From Dyadobacter sp. UC 10 (GTDB lineage: Bacteria > Bacteroidota > Bacteroidia > Cytophagales > Spirosomataceae), in the NCBI RefSeq assembly GCF_008369915.1, contig NZ_VSRN01000001.1, forward strand, positions 3,034,501 through 3,098,500: a stretch of 64,000 bases of DNA, in the 5' to 3' direction. Within the stretch, counting starts at the first letter, position 1; each line of letters opens with the position of its first letter. Under the pieces are notes generated by a model that saw nothing but the letters and a program-made list of their open reading frames with translations, was not told the origin of the DNA and did no database searches. The position numbers and the translations under genes were made by a program. Positions 17,867 to 25,640 of the stretch are shown piece by piece.

Positions 17867-18562
17867 ATGAAAAACGCTTCATTCATTATGCTGTTCAACC
17901 TAATAGGGGTTGCGGCTTTTGCACAAACATTAAGGTTTCAAAATCAAACATTTGAACTCAAAAACGTTACAGGCTCGGTCACCAAACTGGATGGGAATAA
18001 CGTTTTGAAAATCGAGCGGGACCTGAAAGCCTTGCCTTTTGATGCGAAAAACCTGGGTGCCACTGTCGATGAACCGACGTATGCAAAACTAACGGACCTT
18101 GATTTTGAAAATGGGACGATCGAAGTAATGATGCTGAGCCGCATTCAAGATCCGTCACCCTTTGAATCTGCCCAGGGTTTTATCGGGGTTGCTTTTCGGA
18201 TCAATGAAAATGACTCAGCATTTGAGTCTATTTACCTTCGGCCCAGGGTGGGGCGATCAGATAATCAGCTGGCAAGGAACAGGACAGTCCAGTACTACGC
18301 TTTTCCTGACTACAAGTTCGATAAACTGCGAAAGGAAGCAGAAGGGAGATACGAAACGACTGCGCCGGTCAATGTCAACGAATGGATCAAAATGCGCATT
18401 GAAATCACCGGCTCCAAAGCCTATATGTTCATCAACGATGCCAAGTATTCGACATTTGTGGTTGATAAAATGAAAGGAAAAACGACTCGTGGAGCAATCG
18501 GGCTATGGGTTGACATTGGTACGATCGGCTATTTTAAGGATTTGAAGGTGATTAAGCGATGA
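17867..18562 (+). CDS. Secreted concanavalin A-like protein
   Basis: The 231-residue protein has a signal peptide ending near AFAQT and a beta-sandwich mature domain. Segments such as FENGTIEVMMLSRI, QGFIGVAFRINEND and GAIGLWVDIGTIGYFKDLKV match the laminin-G/concanavalin A-like or DUF1080 type fold. These domains bind or cleave carbohydrate, but no clear catalytic residues can be assigned. It lies 8 bp after the oxidoreductase gene, so the two are probably co-transcribed. Its 3' end overlaps a remnant on the opposite strand. Confidence 0.75.
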   Translation: MKNASFIMLFNLIGVAAFAQTLRFQNQTFELKNVTGSVTKLDGNNVLKIERDLKALPFDAKNLGATVDEPTYAKLTDLDFENGTIEVMMLSRIQDPSPFESAQGFIGVAFRINENDSAFESIYLRPRVGRSDNQLARNRTVQYYAFPDYKFDKLRKEAEGRYETTAPVNVNEWIKMRIEITGSKAYMFINDAKYSTFVVDKMKGKTTRGAIGLWVDIGTIGYFKDLKVIKR

Positions 18563-18817
18563 ACTGCAGGCTTCCTTCGACATCTCTGGAAGAAATTTCA
18601 ACCCTTTTTCGGATAACCCAAATCCCTTTGAGTACATCGTAAGGTTTCCTATTCGCACCAGTGCAAGGTTTACATTCGTCATACTCGTAATCCATCCCTT
18701 ATTGTTGATATGGATTTTAAAATAGTCGGTACTGAAATCATGCTGGGCATAGCAATGCGGGGCGATGATTAGAGTTAAAATACTTAAAATAGGGGTTCTA
18801 AGAGTTCGAAATTGCAT
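18503..18817 (-). pseudogene. Likely truncated secreted-protein remnant
   Basis: The frame codes for 104 residues. It starts with a plausible signal peptide (ILTLIIAPHCYAQ) and a short segment, FKIHINNKGWITSM, that looks like the N-terminus of a much larger secreted carbohydrate-active protein. After that the sequence loses family character and overlaps the oppositely oriented gene by about 60 bp. I read it as the 5' stump of a deleted gene that once followed the large glycosidase-like gene, which ends about 36 bp upstream of its start. Confidence 0.4.
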
Positions 18818-18853
18818 ATTAAGAATAAGATTATGGGCAAAATTCAAACGGCA

Positions 18854-21688
18854 CTAAGGTGTCAGCAAAAACCATTTCTGGCTCTTGGCCGGGATCGACA
18901 CTTTTAAAGTCATTTTGGTGCCGTTCAATGCCATTTTCCTGGCCGCCCCGCCATTTTCCGAAATACTCACCTGCTTTTTCAGTCCTGTATAATAAAGGTC
19001 GACATTAATTTCCCTGGTGATAGGCTGGTCGAGCGGGTTATATACCATCAGCAAACCCTTCTCTTTTCCAAGCGGATCCACGTGCATGATAGCGTCGTAA
19101 TCCCTGCCGTCGGGCCTGCGGATGTGGATAATATCTGAGTCGAGTATCGTTCGGTGTTTTTTGTAAAAACCCACCCACTTTTTCACCACTGCTTTGGTCT
19201 GAGGGGCATCATATAATTGCGGGCCGCGATAACACGCCTGCACGCCTGCGCCAAACAAATTGGCCAGTCGTTGTTCGTAATGCGGCAGATGCTCTTTGAG
19301 CGGTTCTATGGTTGCCGCTGCGCCCCCGCCGTGGTATTGTACCAATGGAACAAACATCCAGCCCATCGACGGCGTTTTCTCCCAGGTACCGTCATAAATA
19401 TTCTGACGCTCTATGATTTCCTGCAATTCGCGCGGCAACGACCAGTTGGTTTCCCGGTAACCCATAGCCACTTTGGTACTCCCGTTCAAAAAATACCAAT
19501 CGGGAACATTCAGATAAATGCCTTTGCTTCTGCACCAGCGGTAAAACTTCTGAATTTCGCCGAACTGTTTCCAGCGCGAATCTTCCAGCCCGCGGTGGCC
19601 GGGGTGCATGGTGGAGGCACACACGTCGCCGGGGTAGGAACCATCATGTTCCAGCAGGTCATGCCCGGTTGTTTCGTAAAAGTTGTATAGTTTTTTAAAA
19701 TAATCCTTCCCCCATTCACTTTCCAGACAGGGAGAATTCCCGAATGCAGGTTTTTTCCCGGCCGGCATTACCACATCATTTTCTTTATCAATAGCCCGGC
19801 TCGCCAGCAGCGAATAGCCACCGAGGGCGATACCTTTGGATTTGGCATAATCCTTCAAATCCTTCATGCGCTGCAAGTTTTCAGGCGAGGTATTCTCGAT
19901 ATCAAACCCGCTGCCGAATGTCATGATCACCATTTCGAAACCTACTTCGGCACATTGATCGATCGCCGCTTTCACCGGCTGATCTTTCGCACTACTCACA
20001 TGCATGATAACCGGATTTTCGGTAACCCAGGGCGATATGGTACGGTACATTTTCCTTTCACTCAGGCCCCTCCGCTCCCGGTCGTAGCTATCATAGATCA
20101 GCTCCCAGAGCCGCATGCTATCAAAAGAAGCGCCGGCGGCAACTTCCTGGCCCATACCTGTTTTTGGCATACATACCAGCAGCGAGGGCGTTTGTAACAG
20201 GTAATTCACCTGCGTCGTGTAAGTCGAATCCACCTTCCATTCCACACAGGCATTTTGTGCTGCATTGGGCGACATGGAGCCAAATGCAAAATCGCTTTCC
20301 GCAAATATGGGTGGCATTTCCCATCGCTGTTTGTGTTCCACGGCACTTTCCGCCTCGGTCACGGCCAGGTGCTCGCTTTTGATATTGTTGACGATGAATT
20401 CTGTTTTACCTTCATTTTCCACACTGACCCATTTGCTGATCATGGGCAGTCCGTCATATAATTCATAGTGTACCGTCACTTTCAGGTTTTTGAGGAAATC
20501 GAAATCGGTATCCGATCCTTTATTTTCACCCAGTAAAAGCAACTGTTCTATTTTGCCTCTTCCCACCACACCTTCGTCACCATTGCCTTTCACTTTACCC
20601 CCGCGCGGATCAGTTTTTCCTAACCGGATATGCGTCGGAAAGCTGCTGGTGGGCAATTCAGTGAGTATCTGATAAGTTTTACCATCCTCTGAAACCGAGC
20701 AGATCATCTTTTTTTCTGCCAGCAGTACTTTCAGAAAATAGGATTTGCCGGTATCAAAACCTTCAAAATCCTGGCTTTTACCATCGTGATATACACGGAA
20801 ACGCCTGTTAGCCGGCGACAGATGGAATTTAGAAGATTTGTCACCCTCAAACTGCAATGCAACCCCCGGACCGTACCCGCTGCTTTCGTCCGTTCCTGAA
20901 TTAAGTTTGCAAATGATCACTTTGGTTTGTTCCGGCAGCGCCCGTTCTCCAAAAACCACCGCATTGGCCGGCGCAAGGATTTCTCCGGCCTTACCTTCAT
21001 TATTAAATGCATTGGCCAAAGTATGGGAAGTAACAATGTTCCAGTCCGGCGATAATTTGATAAAATCATCTTTCAGTAAAACTTCCCTTTTCGAATCCTG
21101 CCCGTTCAGGTTTTTAAAATTCCTGATCACGTCCTCGTCGGCTTTGTACGTAAATGCTACTTCTATTCCTTTGGGCGGCCAGGGCAGTTGCTGCGACGAC
21201 CATTCAGTACGGCGGTTCCATTCGAAACGTTCTTTGATCGGGGAGGAGGTGTAAGAGGTCAATTTCAGACTGTATGGATCGGCTTTCATACCGGGAACCC
21301 ACTCGGGCAGCAGGTAATTCCCGATCGGCTGGCCGGTAAGTCCGCCCACATTGATCTCATGCCCATTCACCCATACTACAGCTTCCGGTGAAACTGCTCT
21401 CACCAGCGCTTCATTGGTGATCAGGTTGTCCAGTCCGATCGTCGCACCATTTGGGTTCAAAGTGAACGTTCTCGAAATCAGCCCATTACTCAAAACCATG
21501 TGACCTTCCTGCGTTTTGTAAACCGCCGACTTCTGTGCATTGCCAGTGATAAGCCAGTCGGTTTTACTGCGCGATGTTTGCTTGTCGTAAACAGGCTGGT
21601 TGCCTATATCGATTCGCTGTGCTTTCACACCTGCGAAGTGACACATGGCAATTATAAATGCCACAGTAGTAAGGATATTTTTTTTCAT
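18854..21688 (-). CDS. Secreted glycoside hydrolase-like protein (alpha-galactosidase clan)
   Basis: The ~944-residue protein has a signal peptide (MKKNILTTVAFIIAM ... GVKAQ). The frame opens earlier at an ATG at 21715, but 21688 begins the signal peptide. An N-terminal beta domain is interrupted at about 205-390 by a concanavalin A/DUF1080-like module. The C-terminal half is a TIM-barrel-like region with FEMVIMTFGSGFDIEN, a candidate nucleophile in LLEHDGSYPGDVC (Asp682), and a C-terminal beta domain. The layout resembles GH27/GH36-type alpha-galactosidases, but the substrate is not certain. It probably acts on plant or microbial polysaccharide in the periplasm or at the surface. Confidence 0.7.
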   Translation of the reverse strand: MKKNILTTVAFIIAMCHFAGVKAQRIDIGNQPVYDKQTSRSKTDWLITGNAQKSAVYKTQEGHMVLSNGLISRTFTLNPNGATIGLDNLITNEALVRAVSPEAVVWVNGHEINVGGLTGQPIGNYLLPEWVPGMKADPYSLKLTSYTSSPIKERFEWNRRTEWSSQQLPWPPKGIEVAFTYKADEDVIRNFKNLNGQDSKREVLLKDDFIKLSPDWNIVTSHTLANAFNNEGKAGEILAPANAVVFGERALPEQTKVIICKLNSGTDESSGYGPGVALQFEGDKSSKFHLSPANRRFRVYHDGKSQDFEGFDTGKSYFLKVLLAEKKMICSVSEDGKTYQILTELPTSSFPTHIRLGKTDPRGGKVKGNGDEGVVGRGKIEQLLLLGENKGSDTDFDFLKNLKVTVHYELYDGLPMISKWVSVENEGKTEFIVNNIKSEHLAVTEAESAVEHKQRWEMPPIFAESDFAFGSMSPNAAQNACVEWKVDSTYTTQVNYLLQTPSLLVCMPKTGMGQEVAAGASFDSMRLWELIYDSYDRERRGLSERKMYRTISPWVTENPVIMHVSSAKDQPVKAAIDQCAEVGFEMVIMTFGSGFDIENTSPENLQRMKDLKDYAKSKGIALGGYSLLASRAIDKENDVVMPAGKKPAFGNSPCLESEWGKDYFKKLYNFYETTGHDLLEHDGSYPGDVCASTMHPGHRGLEDSRWKQFGEIQKFYRWCRSKGIYLNVPDWYFLNGSTKVAMGYRETNWSLPRELQEIIERQNIYDGTWEKTPSMGWMFVPLVQYHGGGAAATIEPLKEHLPHYEQRLANLFGAGVQACYRGPQLYDAPQTKAVVKKWVGFYKKHRTILDSDIIHIRRPDGRDYDAIMHVDPLGKEKGLLMVYNPLDQPITREINVDLYYTGLKKQVSISENGGAARKMALNGTKMTLKVSIPAKSQKWFLLTP

Positions 21689-21711
21689 TTCAACAATTCT
21701 GGATGAGTCTG

Positions 21712-21831
21712 TCATTTATTTTCTTTTACTACGATAATGAACCCTTTGCCTCCCGGCACATTGCAGCGTAAGGTGATTGAGCGCAGCGTCGTTGATATAG
21801 ATTCCGTTGATCTTTTAGTTCGCGGGTTTTT
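21712..21831 (-). pseudogene. Possible degraded 3' end of a gene
   Basis: On the minus strand, the bases before the glycosidase gene read as a plausible protein C-terminus (TLRCNVPGGKGFIIVVKENK, stop) whose TGA overlaps the ATG at 21715. Upstream of about 40 codons the frame is lost. It resembles the last strand of a secreted beta-rich enzyme, but this is weak evidence from a short stretch. Confidence 0.25.
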
Positions 21832-21971
21832 TTAATACAATTTCAGACACTTTTCCCAATTATGTGCATTTTTCACCAACGCTTCAGTTCAGCCGTTTTC
21901 TTCGTCGAGATAAAGATTGTTGATGAAAGCGTAAATGTCTTCTGCATTGAATAGTGATGATATCGGCTTGG
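21832..21971 (-). pseudogene. Coding-like remnant with an internal stop
   Basis: The minus strand reads as SLFNAEDIYAFINNLYLDEE, then NG, a TGA at 21891-21893, and in the same frame TEALVKNAHNWEKCLKLY and a stop. The pattern resembles the C-terminus of a glycosyltransferase-like enzyme. The internal stop and the abrupt junction with the tRNA-derived repeats suggest a broken gene. The family assignment is a guess. Confidence 0.3.
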
Positions 21972-22651
21972 GCCCAAACCTCCTGATCCGTAGTCAGGCG
22001 CCTCGCGGAAACAAAAAAGACCTAGCAGAATTTGCTAAGTCTTTTTTTTGCTTTTGTGGTCTCGTAGGGCTTCGAACCGCCCGGCGGCCCGGCCCAAACC
22101 TCCTGATCCGTAGTCAGGCGCCCCGCGGAAACAAAAAAAGACCTAGCAGAATTTGCTAAGTCTTTTTTGCTTTTGTGGTCACGTAGGGATTCGAACCGCC
22201 CGGCGGCCCGGCCCAAACCTCCTGATCCGTAGTCAGGCGCCCCGCGGAAACAAAAAAGACCTAGCAGAATTTGCTAAGTCTTTTTTTGCTTTTGTGGTCA
22301 CGTAGGGATTCGAACCGCCCGGCGGCCCGGCCCAAACCTCCCGATCCGTAGTCAGGCGCCCCGCGGAAACAAAAAAAGACCTAGCAGAATTTGCTAGGTC
22401 TTTTTTGCTTTTGTGGTCACGTAGGGATTCGAACCGCCCGGCGGCCCGGCCCAAACCTCCTGATCCGTAGTCAGGCGCCCCGCGGAAACAAAAAAAGACC
22501 TAGCAGAATTTGCTAAGTCTTTTTGTTTTTGTGGTCACGTAGGGATTCGAACCGCCCGGCGGCCCGGCCCAAACCTCCTGATCCGTAGTCAGGCTCCCCC
22601 GCGAAAACAAAAAAGACCTAGCAGAATTTGCTAGGTCTTTTTTTACTTTTG
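21972..22651 (-). repeat. Tandem array of degenerate tRNA-Arg pieces with hairpins
   Basis: Six ~119-bp units lie directly downstream of the tRNA-Arg gene; their anticodon-arm copies start at 21972, 22092, 22211, 22330, 22449 and 22567. Each unit, read on the minus strand, holds a terminator-like hairpin (GACYTAGCA / TGCTAGGTC with flanking A and T runs), a CCGCGGGGCG segment, the tRNA anticodon arm with the ACG anticodon, a 15-bp insert built from two GCCCGGC repeats, and the T arm through ACGTGACCA. The acceptor 5' strand and D arm are missing from every copy. Five copies have both arms; the distal one has no T arm. Mismatches in the hairpins are G-U wobbles only on the minus-strand RNA. 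Confidence 0.9.
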
Positions 22652-22725
22652 TGGTCACGTAGGGATTCGAACCCCAAACCTCCTGATCCGTAGTCAGGTG
22701 CTCTATCCAATTGAGCTACGCAACC
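22652..22725 (-). tRNA. tRNA-Arg (anticodon ACG)
   Basis: The 74-nt gene folds as a full cloverleaf. The acceptor stem pairs GGTTGCG with CGTGACC, using two wobble pairs, with discriminator A. The D arm is AGCTCAATTGGATAGAGC, the anticodon stem is CCTGA/TCAGG with loop CTACGGA giving anticodon ACG, and the T loop is GGTTCGAATCC. The CCA end is not encoded. It decodes CGN arginine codons after A34 is modified to inosine. A strong promoter precedes it, and a tandem array of tRNA-derived units follows its 3' end. Confidence 0.95.
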
Positions 22726-22743
22726 AATTCCCGAACGGGACTG

Positions 22744-22774
22744 CAAAGATAGGAAACTGACTGTTTTTAACAAA
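22744..22774 (-). promoter_or_regulatory. Promoter of tRNA-Arg
   Basis: On the minus strand, TTTG (22771-22774) and TATCTTTG (22744-22751) are separated by 19 bases. This matches the Bacteroidota sigma factor consensus TTTG and TAnnTTTG. The predicted start would be about 14 bases before the tRNA 5' end. Confidence 0.75.
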
Positions 22775-22803
22775 TGCTGAATTGCGAAAATTTGTTTCAA
22801 AAC

Positions 22804-23583
22804 CTATTTCCCCTGAAAATCAGGCTTTCTTTTTTCTAAAAAAGCTGAAATTCCTTCGTGTGAATCGCTGCTTTCAAACAATATTTGCTGATTTACCCGT
22901 TCCAGTTCCTGCATTCTGGCCAGATCGGAATGCGACGATTCGTTTAAAACCTTTTTCATCGTACCTATTGCCAGCGTGGGTGCAGATTGATAGTAAGAAG
23001 CCAGTTTATTGATTTCGGTATCCAATTCTTCGGGGCGGACAGCCTTGTTGATCAGTCCTATCTGCTCTGCTTCTTTTGCGTAGATTTTTCGGCCGGTTGA
23101 TGCGAGTTCGAACGTTCTCGCCATTCCGATCAGTCGCGGCAAAAAGTAGGTAGCCCCGGCATCGGGCATTAGTCCTATTTGCACAAAAAGCAAGCTTAGG
23201 TAAGCGTCTTCACGGGCGATTATTATATCACAAGCCAACGCAAGCGAACATCCTGCACCCACAGCCAGGCCATTTAACCGGCATATCACCGGTTTGGGAA
23301 GCTCGCGAATGCCGCGGATCATGGGCTCGTAGTAAGTTTTGAGCATATGCTCAGCGCTTTCGCCGCCTTCGAGGGTTTGTTTCAGGTCTGCGCCGGAGCA
23401 GAAAGCTTTTTCGCCTTCGCCGGTTATGATTAAAACCCTGATATGCTCATCGTTCGCTACTTCATTAATTGCTGCGGCGATTTCCAGCATTAAGCCGGCG
23501 CTTAAAGCGTGGTACACTTCCGGGCGATTGAGACTGATCTTTGCTATTCCGTTTGTCTTGCTAAAAAGAATGTGTTCGTACAT
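22804..23583 (-). CDS. Enoyl-CoA hydratase/isomerase family protein
   Basis: The 259-residue crotonase-fold enzyme has the oxyanion-hole region FCSGADLKQTLEG and GLAVGAGCSLALACDIIIA, then GLMPDAGATYFLPRLIG. The MPDAG segment carries Asp in place of the second catalytic Glu, as in PaaG-type isomerases, so an isomerase of unsaturated or epoxidised acyl-CoA is as likely as a hydratase. Substrate and pathway are not evident from neighbours, since no other acyl-CoA gene is adjacent. The start is a clear ATG. Confidence 0.85.
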   Translation of the reverse strand: MYEHILFSKTNGIAKISLNRPEVYHALSAGLMLEIAAAINEVANDEHIRVLIITGEGEKAFCSGADLKQTLEGGESAEHMLKTYYEPMIRGIRELPKPVICRLNGLAVGAGCSLALACDIIIAREDAYLSLLFVQIGLMPDAGATYFLPRLIGMARTFELASTGRKIYAKEAEQIGLINKAVRPEELDTEINKLASYYQSAPTLAIGTMKKVLNESSHSDLARMQELERVNQQILFESSDSHEGISAFLEKRKPDFQGK

Positions 23584-23614
23584 AGGAATGCGCGGTTAAA
23601 AAAGCCTTTTGATT

Positions 23615-24253
23615 TCAGAAGTAAAAATACACCGTCATGCTACTCACTAAAACGCCACAAAGGAAACCGACCAGAATTTGGGCAGGGCTGTGTGCATTCA
23701 ATTGCAGGCGAGCACTTAATATTAAACCAGCGATTAAAATGCTGATTAGTAATGGATTGAGTAAGTTGTAGTCCTCGGATCGCATAAGTAGCCCGGCGAG
23801 TATTGCCACAACTCCGCCGATCCCCGTAGCATGTGCACTAATTTTCCAAAAGAAACTTATGCAGGTAATGATCACCAGAGAGATGGTCACACTGGCCAGA
23901 ATGAAAGATATTTGCGGTGCCATTTGTCCCACGGGCTGCAGCTGCCAGCCGAAAAGATACGTGGCAAGTCCATATATCAAGGCAGTTACCAGGTAAGGAA
24001 GCCTCCTCTCGGACACGTCATCAACGTATAGGTTGGTGATAACGCCCATCTTCATAAAATAATAGGTCACTACTGCCGGAGCGACAAATGTGTTCAGGAA
24101 TAAAAGGGTTAGCAGACTTATTAATGCAGGCCACTCGAAGGCGCTCAATCCGATCAAATCGGGAAACCACAGGCAAAGCAATGCAAAAAGGTAGGTAGTA
24201 AGGATCAGTGGATGAAACAGTACTGATAATATAATGGCCAGTCGATTATTCAA
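23615..24253 (-). CDS. PAP2-like membrane protein
   Basis: The 212-residue protein has about six membrane helices. A degenerate PAP2 phosphatase signature can be made out: DDVSERRLP (like the first motif), ISAHATG (like PSGHA) and SARLQLNAHSPAQIL (like SRxxxxxHxxxD, with Gln at the Asp position). It may be a lipid phosphatase relative with altered or lost activity. It lies 31 bp upstream of the enoyl-CoA hydratase gene, in the same direction. Confidence 0.6.
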   Translation of the reverse strand: MNNRLAIILSVLFHPLILTTYLFALLCLWFPDLIGLSAFEWPALISLLTLLFLNTFVAPAVVTYYFMKMGVITNLYVDDVSERRLPYLVTALIYGLATYLFGWQLQPVGQMAPQISFILASVTISLVIITCISFFWKISAHATGIGGVVAILAGLLMRSEDYNLLNPLLISILIAGLILSARLQLNAHSPAQILVGFLCGVLVSSMTVYFYF

Positions 24254-24458
24254 AACGCAGAGCTTGGATCAGAGTGAAACGGTAAAATTAACCTGAAAAC
24301 CAGATTGTACAAAAAGTGGCCCCGGCAGGTTTTTGTGCAAACGTGCAACTGTTTTCTAAGAATGGCCGGGGGCAGCTGAGAGCCTGATTAAATCTATTGA
24401 TTTACATACAAATATGCCCGGCATGAAAATTGATGCGTGCTTCCAAAACTTCATCAGC

Positions 24459-24671
24459 ATGGCAAAGGCAAAGAAAAAGACTGACACCAAAAAGAAAAAA
24501 GCAAGTCCGAAAAAGAATAAGCTAGGGGTTAAAAACTCGCTTTTTAATAATATCAATGCCCGGAAAAAGAAGGGTACTACCAGACCTAAAAGCAAAAAGA
24601 CTGTTACTAAAAAGTCTTACAAGGCGATGAAGAATAACTGGGGCAAAAAGAAGAAGAAAAAGAAAAAATGA
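24459..24671 (+). CDS. Small lysine-rich protein
   Basis: The 70-residue protein is about half lysine, with a short less-basic middle (LGVKNSLFNNINARKKKG) and a poly-Lys tail. Such composition suits binding to nucleic acid, as in histone H1-like tails, but there is no recognisable fold. An upstream ATG at 24414 is in frame; the ATG at 24459, which opens the lysine-rich part, is preferred. The stop lies two bases from the stop of the convergent dehydrogenase gene. Confidence 0.6.
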   Translation: MAKAKKKTDTKKKKASPKKNKLGVKNSLFNNINARKKKGTTRPKSKKTVTKKSYKAMKNNWGKKKKKKKK

Positions 24672-24673
24672 CA

Positions 24674-25621
24674 TCAGGAAACCTCATTAACAGGGTTTCC
24701 TTTTATAAAAGCTTCCAGATTTTCCGCCGCTAGCTGCATTAGCCGTTTCCGCGCTTCGAAAGTCGCCCAGGCTACGTGCGGCGTGATTACGCAATTAGGC
24801 GCAGCTAAAAGCGGATTGTCAGCTCTGGGGGGTTCTGCCGAAAGTACGTCCAATCCTGCGCCGGCGATGACCCCATTTCTTAAAGCTTCTGCTAAGTCAG
24901 ATTCCTGAATCAGCGGGCCTCGACCGGTGTTTAAAACAACTGCATTCGGCTTCATTTTTGCTAGATTGGTTTTGTTGATAACCTCTTTCGTTTCCTCGGT
25001 CAGCGGACAATGCAGGCTTACCACATCACTTCTCAGAAAAATTTCGTCCAAACCTACCATTTCAATACCCTCTACCGGTTTGGGATGTTTGCGGTAGGCG
25101 ATCACTTTCATTCCGAATGCAAGTGCTATTTGCGCAACCTGGGAACCAATATCGCCCAATCCGATCAGACCCATTGTTTTGCCTGCAAGTTCGGTTAGTG
25201 GCGATTTCCAATAGCAAAAATCGGCCGAGGCAGCCCATTCTCCTGCAAACACACTCTGGCTGTGCATTTCGGCACGATTCATGAGAGAAAGGAGCAATGC
25301 AAAAGTTTGTTGCGCAACCGAAGCTGAGCTGTAAGCCCTCACATTTGTGACGATTATTCCATTGCTTTTTGCCGCGGCAGTATCAATATTGTTAAAACCG
25401 GTCGCTGTGACGCCAATGTATTTCAGTCCGGGAAGCTGGTCGAGAATAGCTTTCGACAATACAACTTTATTTACAAGAACCGCATCCGCCCCGGCAGCGC
25501 GCTGCACGATTTCGTCCGGCTTTGACCTGTCATAGATTTCTATGTCTCCTAATTGTTGAACGGGAGCCCAGTCCAGGTCGCCTGGGTTTAGTGTATATCC
25601 GTCGAGAATTACGATTTTCAT
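24674..25621 (-). CDS. D-2-hydroxyacid dehydrogenase
   Basis: The 315-residue protein matches the glycerate/hydroxypyruvate reductase type of D-isomer dehydrogenases. The NAD-binding motif GLGDIG is at 154-159. The catalytic residues are Arg234 (NTGRGPLI), Glu263 (SAEPP) and His282 (ITPHVAW). The enzyme interconverts a 2-keto acid and a D-2-hydroxyacid; glycerate is a plausible substrate. It stands alone, followed by a convergent small gene. Confidence 0.9.
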   Translation of the reverse strand: MKIVILDGYTLNPGDLDWAPVQQLGDIEIYDRSKPDEIVQRAAGADAVLVNKVVLSKAILDQLPGLKYIGVTATGFNNIDTAAAKSNGIIVTNVRAYSSASVAQQTFALLLSLMNRAEMHSQSVFAGEWAASADFCYWKSPLTELAGKTMGLIGLGDIGSQVAQIALAFGMKVIAYRKHPKPVEGIEMVGLDEIFLRSDVVSLHCPLTEETKEVINKTNLAKMKPNAVVLNTGRGPLIQESDLAEALRNGVIAGAGLDVLSAEPPRADNPLLAAPNCVITPHVAWATFEARKRLMQLAAENLEAFIKGNPVNEVS

Positions 25622-25640
25622 TGTTTAGAGGTTTTTTGTT

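Noticed and set aside
22022..22454. Open frames of about 60-75 codons through the tRNA-derived array
   Set aside because: They follow from the repeat sequence itself (the same ~40-residue block twice) and have no start signal or protein character.
21972..22651. Tandem repeats as a possible CRISPR array
   Set aside because: The units are nearly identical over their whole ~119 bp, without unique spacers, and they match the adjacent tRNA gene. No cas gene is present.
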